Below, piece by piece: positions 1 to 13,263 of a stretch of 64,000 nucleotides of DNA. The stretch spans positions 4,104,501 through 4,168,500 of the forward strand of contig OY756958.1 of the NCBI GenBank assembly GCA_963580455.1, written 5' to 3'. The DNA is from Euonymus europaeus. Taxonomy: Eukaryota; Streptophyta; Magnoliopsida; Celastrales; Celastraceae. The position numbers were made by a program, and so were the translations under genes. Every line of letters starts with the position of its first letter. Positions within the stretch are counted from its first letter, which is position 1. Under the pieces are notes generated by a model. That model worked only from the letters and a program-made list of their open reading frames with translations. It made no database searches and was not told where the DNA came from.

Positions 1-429
1 TAATTTATTTAATTCTACTTGAGAGAGAGAGAGATTAATTTAAGTCATCAAACACACAAGTCTTCTTTTCCTTGTACCTCCCAAAGTCGATGTACCAAAC
101 ACATTAGACCAAACCACCAAACTAATAAGAAAATTAATGTCAACTCTATTCAATGAAATTATTTAAAATAAGAACAAAGTTACCAAATCTCAAATGGCAC
201 CAAGAATAACAATATCATAGTATTGAACTTTTGATTTTGATGGCTCCGACAAAATGCTCACCGCACAACTTGGTCAATTATAACTTGCATTCTTCCTCTT
301 CATCTTATGTCATTCAAATGCTTTATCTCAAGAGTAGTTAGAGGGGATAAACAGGAGATTTTTTTAAAATTAAATGGCGTTTTATTTTATTTTTTACACT
401 CTTTCTTTAGAGGATAAACTCTCTTTCTA

Positions 430-660
430 TCAACAGGTGGTAGCCTGGTTGGTCTTCTTACTGTTTAATTGGGGAGTGAGAGGTATTATGTTCGAATTTT
501 CTTTGCTACCAATTTGAGTAAAATTTATCACGATTATGGTGATAGTTGTAAAAGGAAGAGTATTATCTCCCTCCGTGTAACCCACCGACTCATTCAACTT
601 CTTTATTTTTATTGGGTATTTTCCCTTCTTGATATATATAAAAAAAACTATCTTGAAAAG
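430..660 (+). repeat. tRNA-like SINE candidate
   Basis: A stretch resembling a pol III A box (TAGCCTGGTTGG, 441-452) is followed about 37 bases later by a B-box-like TGTTCGAAT (489-497), the arrangement found in the head of tRNA-derived SINEs. The segment ends in an A-rich run near 640-648. A short CTATC is found on both sides of the segment and could be a remnant of a target duplication. The boxes are imperfect, no cloverleaf can be drawn, and no open frame is convincing, so this is a SINE-like candidate and not a tRNA gene. Confidence 0.4.
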
Positions 661-3050
661 TATAAATAAACTCTGATCCTCTTATCGAGGAGTATGGATT
701 ACTCTCTGATTTTTAATGGAGAATCTGATGTACACAAAAGTTGTCGAGAGTTAACTTTTCAATTGCGTCCGACATCTATTACACAAAAGTGATCTCATAT
801 ACTTATTCATATCAGCAAAACACGTCTCTCAACACATCGACATCGACAAAACACATATCCCAATTGTAACATTTCATTCCTCCATATTTTTCATACTAAA
901 TTTAGTTTTAAAACTAATATTAGGTTTCATATTTATTACCCAAAAGTTAAGCCACATACTCAGTTATATTAGCAAAACATGTCTTCCAACAATATTTAAC
1001 GTGCATTTCGATGAAAGTATTTTTGACAACGCATAAGCTAGCGAGTAAACTGTCCAATAAGCATTGTCACCAACAAGCAGCAACCATTGCTGAGGGGAAT
1101 GCTGGTTGTCCCCTCTCACATTAATAATAATGATAATAATAATAAATTATAAAAAAGGATATAGTCAGGTGAGATCTTTTTTATTCCAACAAAATAACTT
1201 TGATAAGTATATAATAACTACATATATAATCCTTGTTGCTGCTTAATCCATTGTTGCATTGACTTTAAATTATTGGCCCGATGTAATAGAAACAATTATC
1301 TATTCGTGTGACAATGAATGTATGCATTTTTTTAAATACATAAAATATTGGATTAAAATATAATTATATTATAATATTTTTTTGGTAACTGATTAGAATG
1401 ATTTCATACAAACTTGACATTTACATGACTTATATGAGTTTAAACTCGACCGATGAACATACAATATATGAAAGGTTATCCTAATTACAGTGTCTAACCA
1501 TTTGCCGGAAAAAGAAGTTTTATTTTCAATTCCCAAAAAATTGGGATGTATTTGATACTTGGTAGGCCTGTATAGTTGTATTCCCATATATTTTCTATTT
1601 TTTATATTTCTAAAAAATAGAAAATAGCCCCAAAACTCATTTGATTGTTATTTTAAAAAGCACACAAAAAAACCCAGAAAAATCAAGAAAAAAAAAGTCA
1701 GGAAAAAAACCAAACCGACCCAAAAAAAATAATTTTTTAGGAACGCAAAAAAATGTTTGTTTACAATTAGAAATAACAATTAAAAAAATAATTTATTATT
1801 GTAATTGTAAACCCTATTTCTAAATCACCACTAAAGAGCTCTATAGATATCACTTTCATTAGGAATAACCAAATACAAGAGAGCTCCTATTTGCAGACAA
1901 GCAACAGATATAAAAGACAATGAAAGACCACCTGCACAATAGGGAAGATTCGTAAATGGCGTATCTGAATCTTAAGAGGTCCAGACTGAATTTTAAAATA
2001 GAGACCCGCATAAAAAATTAATTAAAGAGAACTCACAATAAATTTCTTTTTCATTTTGTAGTTGTAATGAAGTAAACATTATTGAGCTATTATTATTTTT
2101 AAATGTGTTTAAAATTATTATAAATTATTATAATACTATTAACATTTTCAAAAATATGAGATCCTGAAAATTTGAGGCTTTGGCCGACCGTCTATATTGT
2201 CCCACATCATAGGTTTAATCACATGGTTGCATTTTGCTGGACCAATATTTGTTTTGTTGATGTGACTTTATTAGAATATGTGTTTTGATGATATGACTTG
2301 ACTTTTTGTAATAAAAATGTGACTCAATCTTGATTTTGGTGTAAATTTAATATGTATAGTATGAATGATAAGAAAATGGTTGGCTTGACTAAAATTGAGA
2401 GGAAAAAATGTTTTGAGATTTATGTTTTGCTGATCTGACTGTATTGAAAAACGTGTTTTATTGATGTGGTTGTGTTTTTAAATATGTGTAGTTTAAATTT
2501 TGTGTAATAGAAGTGGGACCCAAAATATGAGTTTGCTGGGTAAGTAAAAAACAACCATTGTGCTTGCTCAATGGTGCCTAATCTAATGGCCCAACAACTT
2601 TAATTTTGGATCTCATTTCTATTACATAAAAAGTGATCTCATTTCTATTACATAAAAAGTGATCCCACGTACTTATTTACATCATGAAAACACATATTCT
2701 AATATATCTACATTAACGAAACACATTTCTTAATACAATCTCACTAGTCACACCATTAATTTTCCATTTCTCCCTACTTTTTCCACTAAAACTAAAACTA
2801 ATTGTGAGTCCCATCACTATTACTCAAAGTCAAGCCATATACTCATCCATATCATCAAAACACATCTCCTAATACAACCACATCAACAAAATATATTTTT
2901 TCAATACAATCATATCAATAACTACTGATCCATTATCTTTGGCACAGTTGTGATTGTCCTTAGGAAAAAGTTAAACTTAGTACTTGTCTTTATAATTAGA
3001 TTGGGCCTTTATCTGGGCTTGAGTATATAATGTTCACATTGATGCAGGTT
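661..3050. other. gene-free repeat-rich stretch
   Basis: No coding exon was seen. Two arrays of the about 31-bp CAGCAAAACACAT family lie at about 735-1000 and 2575-2960, with an opposite-orientation stretch at about 2225-2560, so 2225-2960 is roughly foldback. A 2020-2190 segment resembles 62230-62430. The 3001-3030 part carries TGGGCC/TGGGCT-type motifs, which suit the promoter of the TPR gene downstream. Confidence 0.55.
2225..2960. repeat. foldback-like repeat with about 31-bp units
   Basis: The left part reads TTTTGTTGATGTG and TGTGTTTTGATGATATG. The right part has the reverse-complement style units CATCAACAAAATATA and CATATCATCAAAACACAT. Units recur at about 31 bp. The same units occur at 735-1000, 35490-36070, 36290-36580 and 41390-41760. 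No transposase frame is present. This could be a foldback element or a long-TIR MITE. Ends and target duplications were not fixed. Confidence 0.5.
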
Positions 3051-3324
3051 GAAGCCCGCGTCTTCTTATTTAACCACCACCTTTTGAGCTCATATGGCGA
3101 AGATGAGTAAACTCTGAAGAGGATTCTGTCTCTGAAAGAAATACATTTTAGCTAACAAGTATTGTATCTCATACACTGGAGTGGAGTAAACCTTGGTAAG
3201 TTGTGATTTCACTATTGTCTCACGAGAACATCTTCCATAAACCCTAACCAGCAAATCTCAATGAACTTTTCAGAAACGAGAGTATCTTTGTCAAACCCTA
3301 ACAGCAGCTGCAACGCTTACAACG

Positions 3325-6300
3325 ATGGCGGAAGCAGAGGCAAGATCAACCGCGGCAGCTGGTGGTGGGGAGGAGATATCGTTGAAAGATAAAGGGAATG
3401 AATTCTTCAAGGCCGGAAACTACCTCAAAGCTGCCGCTCTCTATACTCAAGCTATCAAACGTGACCCTTCCAATCCCTCGCTTTATAGGTATCGCCAAGT
3501 TTAGGGTTCTTAATTTTTTGATTATGTGGTTAGTTTTGCGATGAGTAACTGAACTTCGTTGCTACATAAAAATGTGATTTGGATATGGCAGTAACTCTGC
3601 ATAGTTGATGAACTCAATTGGGCTATTTACCGGACCGTTGGAGCTCATATGATTCGAAATGTTAATTTTAGCAAATTCCCTGCATTTGTTGGTGAATGTG
3701 GAGCTCTCATTCTCTTAGTTATTGTTTACATCTTTTGGGCGGTCTACGAGTTAACTTTTCACATTGTCAATATGCATAATTTTGAACTGAAAATCTTGCA
3801 CAATCTTTGTCAAGTGATATAGCCACATAGGGGAGCTGATGGGCGAAGTGATATTGCTATGATCCCTGTATATTAAGGTACTTCTACATGGAAAGCAGAT
3901 GGCTCTTATGCATTGACAACAAATTTGCCTGTGTTTGTATATGGTCCTCTATGTGGGCATGCATTTATATATATGCTGCACTATTTATCTTCTCCTTCAT
4001 AGTATTTTTTATTTCAAGCAGATAATATCTCTGTCAGGAAAACCTTGAGACTGTGAACCATTTGTTGCTTACTTGCTTTGCCGTCCTTGGCCACAGAACC
4101 TGCTGGGTAACAGCTGGGTTAGTAGCCATTCTATAAGAGAAGCGCTTGTTACCTGGAGTTCTCTAACTACTGAGAAGGTGAAGAGAGATCATTCAACTAA
4201 AACCAATGTATTGAACATTGGTTTAGTTGTATCAAACTCCGGACTTCTCTTCTTTGTAACAACTTTTTAGAGGCCTAGATTAGCCTCGTAATTTCTCTGC
4301 ACCTTCTGGGTGCACTAATAAATTTACTTAACATTCAAATATAAATATATATTTATTTATTTGTTTATTTCCAGCAACCGAGCTGCTGCGTTTCTGCAGC
4401 TGGCAAAGCTAAATAAGGCACTTGCTGATTCCGAGACAACAATTGCATTGAACCCCCAGTGGGAAAAGGTACGTGTTTGCTAATTTTGATCAGCAAATGG
4501 ATTGAATATTCCTTGGCATTTTGCTTAACATGCCATTTTTCATACACCTACAGGGATATTTTAGAAAAGGATGCATATTAGAGGCCATGGAACGATATGA
4601 TGATGTATGTCTAAACGATCTTTTTCTCTTCTCAAAGTGTCTGACAGCTTTTTTGACAAATAACATGATATTTGTTTTCTGATACTGATATAATAATGCT
4701 GACATAATTCTAGGCGTTAGATGCTTTACAAACTGCTTTACAGTACAGCACACAGAGTGCAGAAGTGTCAAGAAAGATAAAGCGGATTTCACAGTTGGCA
4801 AAAGATAAAAAACGAGCTCAGGAAGTGGAAAACTTGAGGTCAAATGTTGACATGGCAAAGCATTTGGATGCTTTGAGATCTGAATTGGTGAGTGTTATTT
4901 AGTGAAGAATCATCATAGGAATATTTTGAAACTAATATTTTAAGATGTGTTTTGTAAGATCACTCATCACTTCCTTTTGTATGCATGCTCTCTTTTTACT
5001 CTAGATTGTGTGCTTGCTTTGTTCTATTTTGTCTTCTTTGAAAGGGTAATCTTTTGCACTTTATAATGCAAGTAATATTTTGCTCATTATATTCTCACCA
5101 ATTCGGTTTACGGAGGATTGATTTGATCATTCTCATTGCAGTCTGAAAAGCTTGGATCTGAAGAGAGCTTGAAAGAGATGTTTTCTTTCATTGTTGAAAC
5201 AATGGAAATGGCTGTAAAATCATGGCATGAAAATGCTAAAGTAGATCCCAGAGTTTATTTTCTTCTTGACAAGGAAAAGACACAAATTGATAAATATGCT
5301 CCAGCTGTCAATATTGACAAGGTATTATGCTTCTTCTTGTTCTCAACACACAAGCTCATAAAATGTAATGCGTGTGCGTGCCTATTGATTTTTAGCCATC
5401 ATCATCTGACAGTATGAATTAAATCTTGTAATTTTGTGCTACTAATGACGTCAACAATGATCATCATCATGATATTTTGTGTTTACGATTTCTTATTTCT
5501 TTTTATTTTCATCAGGCATTTGAATCACCCCACACGCATGGCAGTTGTTTTTCGTTTCTTAGGCAATATGCCGAAGAATCTTTCTCCAAAGCTGCTTGTT
5601 TAGTGACTCCTAAAAGTATTATCTCTTACCCACAGGTAATGCTTGACTTCTCATATGTATATTTGTTTATTTTATTTTGATTGTTCAATGTAGATAAGAG
5701 TCTTCAATCCTATGTCCTCAAAGGCTGCATGGTAAGGACCTAGGTACTTGAACCAGTAACCTTCCTCCAAACTGTTGTTCCATATTGAAGAACTATCTCC
5801 GTCATTTGAATCAACCTTAATTTGTGAGAACATAGTTTAAAACACTATTTCAAGGAAAAAAGAGTCAGCTCAATAAATTTCTGAAGTCTGTTAGAGGTCT
5901 AACTGTGATGTTGGTTTAAAGTTCTCCTAGGATCTTGATCTTTAAAGGTCATGTTCAACTAGGGACTAACTATTGTGCATAATGAAAAGAGAGGTTCATA
6001 TACGATGTGCCAATGTTTGTATTTGTATCGAGAAGTGATTACAGGATCCTGAGAGATCAAACAATTTCTAACTTTTTGGCCTTCTTTCTTTTATTTATTT
6101 ATTTACATATTTTCAAGCCTTGTATTTCTGTGTGCAGTTAGTTATAATCTCTAAGATCTTTGGTTTCATAATGTTGCAGCATTTTATTGTTAAAGTAAAT
6201 AGGCAGCTTAGAGCAGCCAATTGAATGGGTCTGAAATTCAAATGACTTGGAGGATTGGTCTAGTTTGCAAGTGACTTGCATGGACTCACCTATTTATGGT

Positions 6301-7156
6301 TAACATTGAAGACCCCATCATGAATTTATTATTTAGGATAACGGCATAATGAATCTTGCAGCTTGTGTAGTATTTATCAGTTGACCTATTGAATTGAGGA
6401 AAATGCTGAAAGAAAAAGGAGTATTAAGCTTAATCTAACACAAAATTGTCTGGAGATTATGGAACCTAGCTACCTAACTTGAACGGTGGTGTCTACGAGC
6501 AAGTTGCATAGAAGAGATCAAGAGATATGATAATCAAAAACCTCCTATCTGAGTGTGTTTACTTTTTGGAATTTATGTTGAGTAACTGGTCTGATTTAGG
6601 TCTTCCGAGTCTTTTTTTTACCAATTGGCTGAATATGATCTTATGTTGGGAAGTGTAATAATTTGGCATGGTGCTGGGTTGTCCGGAAGCCCTTTTCAAT
6701 TTGAAGTTTGATTTTAGTCAATCACGAGGTCGCATTGATTGCATTGATCTTTTGCAGGTTTGGAAAGGTCAAGGACCAAGGAAATGGAAGCATGGGCAAC
6801 ATGATGGTTTCTTTGTTCAATTTGAGTCACCTTTTTTGCGGAAAATTTGGTTCATTCCTAGTTCTCATGAAAAGGGGCAAACATTGTGCAGGTTTCTTTC
6901 ACCTTTCCTCATCAGAAAAACGGTTTCCCAGTTCTATTCATTTTCATTTTCTCTTATTATCAGTATTATACTTAATAATTTACTGTCAGTATGACCACTT
7001 ATCATAATATATTGTTAATAAACTGCTTTTGTGGCACATACTGAATAATATGGAACTCCAACTCTCCATGCATTTTCCAGGGACCCAGATGTTCTTGACA
7101 TCAGCGCACATGAAGTTATTCCACGCATTTTCAAGGAACATTCAACGGGACCATAA
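3325..7156 (+). CDS. TPR3: TPR co-chaperone, carboxylate-clamp type (TPR3-like)
   Basis: Eight exons: 3325-3488, 4375-4468, 4554-4604, 4714-4887, 5142-5321, 5516-5635, 6758-6891, 7081-7156, all with GT-AG borders and consistent phase, giving 330 residues. Residues 18-115 form three tetratricopeptide repeats. The clamp that binds the C-terminal EEVD of Hsp90/Hsp70 is intact: K21 and N25 (KDKGN), N56 (SNRAA), K86 and R90 (KGYFR). A charged helix and a C-terminal domain rich in W, K and G (WKGQGPRKW) follow. Length and architecture match Arabidopsis TPR3 (At1g04190, about 328 aa), a presumed cytosolic co-chaperone. The start is the first ATG in a good context. The gene converges on the sulfate transporter gene downstream. 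The family call is firm, while orthology is inferred from memory. Confidence 0.9.
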
Positions 7157-8090
7157 GTGCTAAAAGGATTGCTTATGGCATTGGGGGCCTGTGATTTGCC
7201 TTGACGTGGCATCCAAGTTCCTGCTTAGATGTGGTAAACTTTCGAAAGAAGATCCTTTTCTTAGCTGTGCCTGGCCTGTGATCAATTTTGGCGTATTTAT
7301 ATGATTTTTGGGCTTTCTTTAAGTGATTGCATAGAACTGACATTCTCCATCTTGTATTTTTTGTGATGAGGTTTTGACCCTTGTGACTTGCTTAAAATTA
7401 GAATGCTAATGTTTTCAGTGCAAATAGTTCAATCAGATGGCATTACTCTTCTATGTCATATTGTCATGTATGATGTAACTGTCACCATTATTTCTTTATG
7501 TGAATTTTTTTGGTGCTTAAGATGGACCATTCTAGATTTACATTTATGTTGGCTGTTTACTCTACTTTGTTGTTGTGCAATACTGATTTTGGTCCCACTT
7601 CATGAGCCTGAATGTGTGGCCTTAATATTCAATTTTTTTTTCCTACACCCAGCAGCTCCTTATATAGGAGGTTAGTGAAAAAAGAGGCCAACGTATGGGA
7701 GTATTATGACTTTTTGAAGGCTCTTTTTATCTGTTAGCTCTTTTGTTTTTAGCGTAACTGTGCAAGTCAGGGATGCTGGTATGACGGGTCGTAATAGATT
7801 TTAGATTATAGGAGAAAGGATTTGTTGTTGACATGTCATCATTAGGGATCCAAGTATGTGATTAAAGATAACGGAACTGATTCTGATTTAAAATATTACT
7901 GATGGACGGAACAATCGAATGGGGAAACCAATTCTTATCTAGTAAGAATCAATATCCTGATTTGCATGTATTATATACTGCAGACGCTTTGTAAGAACCC
8001 CCCCTGGAAGAGTCTGCTTTGCTCGTCTTCTTGCTCTATGGAATAATTTAGGGTGCATCAAGCCTTCTGCAGCTCTTCAATCCTTCTAGA
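7157..8090. other. convergent intergenic region / 3' UTRs
   Basis: This stretch lies between the TPR stop and the sulfate transporter stop, which face each other. It is T-rich and has no coding exon. It must hold both 3' UTRs. No hairpin, RNA gene or mobile-element end was recognised. Confidence 0.6.
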
Positions 8091-11000
8091 TCAGACAATG
8101 TTGTCTTGTGCACTGCATTCTGCTAGCCTATTTGGTTTGCATGTGGATAACATGCAGTTGCATGCTGCTACAGCCTCTCCCACTGTAAGATAGATCCATT
8201 CCTGGCCAATAGTTTCTATGAACTTTGTTTTCTCTAGCTTTTTAATTGCCTCGCTTTGTGGGTTTGCTAGCACCAGCTAAAAAAATATCAACAAAGTACA
8301 TCTGCTAGTAAGCCACCTATTTTATCTAATGGTAGCTGAATATGTAGGTAAGATGTGAAATCGTAGAAAACAGACAAAAAATTTATACCTTGAGACCCCT
8401 TCTATCAATATTCTTCCGGAGCTCTTCAAGCATGCTTGTCCCACTTGTATCTATGCTACCAACGGCTGTGGTACAGATGTTTCTACATGTTATCCAAATG
8501 TGCTGGGGATAATGAAAATAATAGTTCTGTTTTGGACTGATTACTTACCACTCATATCTAGTATAACATACTGTAAGCTTGTTCCTTCTGTCCCTTTTAG
8601 CTTTTCTTCCTCCTCGTTGATCCATCTTGAGATCCTGAAAACAAAATAGTCAGTACAGTCGTACAAAGATTTGAACATACACATCTTAGACATTTTATTA
8701 TTAGTAACTTTAATAAATAATTGTTTAGGCACCTTTCTCTTAGGTAGTTTGAATTTGCGAAGTAGATGGGTGCGTCGATTTGAAGAATGAGAACTCCAGG
8801 AACACTGTTAGATACTTGATATTGATCTTATGTTTCTGTAAATCATGCTGTTGGGAAGGTTACCCAAAGCAATAATCCTTGGCCTTGCAAGAAATAAGAG
8901 CATCCTTAGCAAGGACATAATGACCTGTAAATGAGAAACAAATTAGGGGTTGGTTTGTCTGAACATCTTCTACTCTGTTTCTGCACAATATAGGAGAAGA
9001 GATGGTAGGATTGTGCTTACTGCGATGACTAGGCCAATCTCAACGCTGCCGAAGACCACACCAATGTAAGCACTGATGCACACAAGAAAATCGAACTTGT
9101 CGACTCTCCAGAGGTGAATTGCGGCTTTATAGTCGATTAGGCCAATCATGGCAGCAATGATGATAGAAGAAAGCACCACAAGTGGAGTATAGTGGAATAA
9201 GGGTGTAAGGAATAACAATGTTATCATCACAGCAGTTGCCATTACTATGTTGGACACTGCTGTCTTGCATCCTGCATTGAAATTGACTGCTGTTCGGGAA
9301 AATGGACCTGCAACAACAGATGATTCGAGTCGGGTTTCCAGACAGCTGAGGTACTTCCATCGTAACTGGTAGGTAACTGTAAAATTTCTTTAGTTACCTG
9401 TGGTTAAGTAGCAAGAAGTACAAGAGCCTGCAATGTTCATCATCCCAAAGGCAATCATCTCTTTGTTGCCATCGATGTGATAGTTCTTAAACATGGCAAA
9501 GCTTCTCCCAACTGCTATTCCTTCCTGCATGGAATCATGTGGTGAAACATATAATGCAGGTTCCAGAACTAAACATGATGACGTGTAACATTAGTCTTTA
9601 TGTTTCTCTCTGCTCACTCTCTCATCCTGTAAGATGTGACCCATAACATGTGAGAATGAGGGTATAGGATTTGACTTACCGCAAGAGCAATGACACCAGT
9701 GATGGCTCCAGTTCTGATGGCTGTGGTGAGATATGGAGACCCAAATGCCAATTCCGTGACAGATGGTGTATTCAATCCTTTCTTCAGGTGCCCAATCTGG
9801 ATAATTAAACACATCTCCTTTTTTTATGAATAAAACACATAATTAAACACACATATAATAGAGAGAGAGAGAGAGAGAGAGAGAGCTCACCACTTGAATA
9901 CCATGTTTTTCGGCATGAGTCAAATAAACAAGAAGGCTTCCCAAAACAACAGAAGTGAGAGGAGCCATTGCATTTATCCAAAAGAAGGCTCCTTTTTTCT
10001 TCATCTGCGTGTTTGGTCATCACAAAGTCATCGACTATAGATTCATGGCAACAAACTACATGCTTTAAACAACACTAGACATAATTTGTTATAATTTTCA
10101 CATGTCTATACATGTTAACAATTAACAATATTGTTCGCTTGTCCTGTTTCTATAGATATATTGGATCTGCATGACTTTGTTTCTCCTAAAATCAGCAAGT
10201 GGGTTAAGTCTAACTCACTTGAACTTGGAAAAGATTTTGTTAGTGGTTGAGATTGGCTTTTACCAATATATACCACTCGGTTGGGGCATGCCAAGTCGAT
10301 GTGGGATAATTGGCTTGACATAATTATCTAGTCATGTACCATGATTTTCTTTCTTCTGTTTTAATTACTATTTCTTTGTTGGATCCGATCATGACGACCA
10401 TATTTTTGTTGTTGGAGACGGTTGTTTCAGAAACCTAAGCAGTATATTTGAGCTGGATATCATATGAAGATAAAGAAAAAGGAACAAAAAAAAAAGGTTC
10501 CACTTACAAAGTATCTTGTAAGGAGTAGGAAGAAGAGGAAGCAACACCCTAAGACAACACTTTCCCATCTCCACTGCAACCAACACCATAGCATTAAGAT
10601 TTCAGAATACATTACGTACATATATATGTTTCTTAAAGCTATTGTATGAATTAGAAAAACCTGGTGTGTTTGGGTGAAGACAGAGCGCATGGCTGAAACA
10701 AGATCAGTCCCGTGAGTAAAATGAACCAAGCCAAGAATCCCTTTTAACTGCTGAAGACAAACCACAGTGGCTGCTCCTCCCATAAAACCCACTATTGTTG
10801 CTTGTGACAGGAAGTCCACAATGAACCCAAGCCTACGTACATATAACATTCATTTCATAAACCATCTTTAATCTTTAATTAGTTATAAACCAAGTTGAAT
10901 ACTGACCTTAAGAATCCCAGAGCAGCTTGAACAACTCCGGCAAAGAAAGTAGCTGTCAAAGCTAGTTGAACATAAAGCTTTGGGTTCTCATTAGGGTTAA

Positions 11001-11544
11001 CCTCCTTTCCCAACATAGATGCTATGAGAAGCGATGGAACGGCAACAGTGCCCACAGCCACATCTCTTGAACTTCCTAGCATGGCATACACAAGCGGCGG
11101 CACAAAGCTCGAGTCTACATTATTCGCCATTTGATCATAAGTAAGATTTTGAAACCCTAGACCTGATATCACATTCTACGGAAACACATGCAGGCCAGGA
11201 AAAGTAAAATTAAAAAATTAACTACTTACATAGACCCAAAATGGGTGGTAAGTTGGCTAAATTGGCATAACTTATGCCTTGAGGAACAGCAAGACTGGCA
11301 ATAGTAATTCCGGCGACAAAATCGGCTTTGAAGGAGTCGAAAGTGTAGCGAGGAGCCCATTCCAAGATCGGCACAAAGTACTGCAACCCTAAAACAATTC
11401 TTCTAGAGAGTGTTTCATTCTTGAATTGCCTAAAAGGATCATCAGGGAAGAAAGCCTCTTTGAGATTATCTTTTAGGGACTTGAGAAATGGTTTTGATGG
11501 AGGAATCACAAATGGTACGAGCTTTTGTCGTCTGCTTTACCCAT
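8091..11544 (-). pseudogene. SULTR3: group 3 sulfate transporter with two frame breaks
   Basis: Twelve exons on the minus strand: 11544-11230, 11114-10907, 10832-10661, 10573-10508, 10004-9891, 9796-9680, 9524-9398, 9307-9021, 8924-8733, 8634-8549, 8465-8389, 8276-8091. All borders are GT-AG. The corrected length of about 648 aa matches the SULTR3;1/3;2 type (SLC26 H+/sulfate symporter of plasma or plastid membrane). Signatures include FFPDDPFRQFKN, GFMGGAATV, TTGPFSRTAVN, HYTPLVVLSS and the STAS-domain IDTSG. Two one-base shifts break it. The only suitable ATG (11544) runs into TGA after 12 residues because a base is missing near 11508-11512. An extra A near 8828-8829 in exon 9 gives a stop before the STAS domain. 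All splice sites look intact, so it is either a young pseudogene or has assembly indels. A TATA-like TATATATA lies at 11759-11766. Confidence 0.85.
9861..9885. repeat. (GA)n microsatellite
   Basis: About 12 GA units lie inside the intron after exon 5 of the sulfate transporter, starting right next to the splice donor (GTGAGC at 9885-9890). On the transcript strand this reads as CT repeats just inside the intron. Confidence 0.9.
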
Positions 11545-11758
11545 ATATATATTTTGTATATAGTGCTATATATATATATGTCTATATATAGATGTCGGTT
11601 CAAGGGGTAGGATAAGTTAAATTGGTGACATATTCATGTTTTGCTTGCTAGTGAAGAAAAAACGAAGGACTCGGCTAGCTAGAGAGGCAGAGTTTGGTTG
11701 TATATTGGTGCTCTAGCTACTTCTACTATGAAATTCTAGCTAGACAAGAGGTGCTGAG

Positions 11759-11766
11759 TATATATA
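11759..11766 (-). promoter_or_regulatory. TATA box candidate for the sulfate transporter
   Basis: TATATATA lies about 215 bases upstream of the ATG at 11544, with no other coding sequence between. TATA-like strings are common in this AT-rich DNA, so this is only a candidate. Confidence 0.35.
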
Positions 11767-11769
11767 GAG

Positions 11770-12940
11770 TGATGAGGAGGATTGGTGATGATTCTTCAAC
11801 ATGTTTTTATTACTTTTTATATGGGGCCAAGAAGGAGACTGTGCTTGACCTATGACTACCCCTCACCCTCTTATGACCACAGCCCACTACAGTCAATTAA
11901 CAATATTAGGATCTGATAATTAATCAATACATATTATGTTAATCTCTGCTTCTTACTAGTCACTAATCAGGCAACTTGTGTTATCATTGATTTGGAGGAA
12001 GATACTTGGATCACACACACACACACATATATATATCTCACTAATTTTGTTTTGTTGGGAGAGATTTAGAGTGAATATATTATTGGTTTCTAGATCATAA
12101 TATGAAGTCCCAGATATATAATTCAACTTTTCTTAAGTGGGAACACCAGCTGTTTACCAACTAAATATATCAATGATCTGTTTATGTAGTAGGACTGTGG
12201 GAAATATCTCCTAATTGAAGACAGCGCATGCTTTTAATTTGCCAAAACTTATCAATGCAATCGACAGATCCTTAAAGATCAAGTTGAAGATATTAGCAAC
12301 AACAGGGATATATATACATACATATATATATATATATTGATAGATATTCTTAAAGATTAGTGATCTTAATTAATCTACCAAGTAGAAGCACACTGTTCAT
12401 AACACAACTTGATTTGTAGATATGTTTTTGAATTAAGGCCTTCAGTTAATAATAAGATCAAGTTGAAGTTTACCCTACCTAGTTGCCTTTGAATACTAAG
12501 ATCCTCTCCCATTCAATACTTCATCGCAAGTTCCTAACACCCAAACTATTGAGTACTTATGATAAGATGCATTGCATTAATATATTCATTGAAAAAACAA
12601 TCAAAGAGAACACAACATGTCTACAGTAGGGTTTGATCTGGACATCTGGTTAGGGCTGAGATTGGATCAAGTTTATTAGCAAAATGATCCATTATCGATC
12701 AATTATTATCGGCCAGACATCCGACCCATAATTGTCTGGTTGATAATCTTATTGACTCAAAATAATTGTGTGGCATGGATGTTGATTTTCAAAATAGGGA
12801 ATTATTGGGGTCAACTCTTGTTCCCGAAATGGGCTAAAAGTTCCAAAAAAAAAAACACATGCCCTAACTATAAGTCTCTCAAGTTGAGCCCAACCAAGCC
12901 CTAAAGTCTCTAACAGTCTAACACTAAGTCTAAGCAAATC
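11770..12940. other. gene-free AT-rich DNA
   Basis: No exon was seen. It holds short CA/TA repeats (about 12009-12035 and 12309-12337) and is probably upstream DNA of the sulfate transporter gene. Confidence 0.5.
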
Positions 12941-12945
12941 CCTAA

Positions 12946-13263
12946 GGGCTTGCTTGGATAAAAAAGGAGGGTTGAGTGGAGTAGTGTAAGGGATAATTAA
13001 GTAGGGTTGAGTAGAGTAGAGTAATCAAATGAAACTCTACCTTGATTGGATAGACTAAAAGTTAATTAAAGTATAAATTATTAACTTTATAACTTGGATA
13101 GGAGGTAGAGTAAGGTAGATTAAAAAATTAAAAAATCTAAAATGACTTATGATCCTCTCTACCCTCCTAACCCCTCCTTATCTAAATTCAAATAAAGTAC
13201 ATAATTACTACTCCACTTAATCCTCCCAACTTAACTCTCCAAACCCCCAATCCAAGCAAGCCC
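12946..13263. mobile_element. MITE, PIF/Harbinger (Tourist)-like, TAA duplication
   Basis: The ends are inverted repeats: GGGCTTGCTTGGAT at the left and ATCCAAGCAAGCCC at the right, with weaker inverted similarity continuing inward (GGTTGAGTGGAGTAGT against ACTACTCCACTTAATCC). Each end is flanked by TAA (12943-12945 and 13264-13266), the target duplication typical of PIF/Harbinger elements. The element is 318 bp long and has no coding capacity. Confidence 0.85.

Noticed and set aside
2195..2215. GTCCCACATCA resembling an snRNA upstream sequence element.
   Set aside because: No TATA box at the right distance and no snRNA body; the region is repeat DNA.
10250..10320. On the minus strand ATCCCACATCG is followed 24 bases later by TATATATT, the USE/TATA spacing of plant pol III snRNA promoters.
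   Set aside because: No U6, U3 or other snRNA-like sequence follows at the expected start; CCCACATCG/CCCACATTGG motifs also occur at 36155 and 51410 in repeat-like DNA. It sits within an intron of the sulfate transporter.
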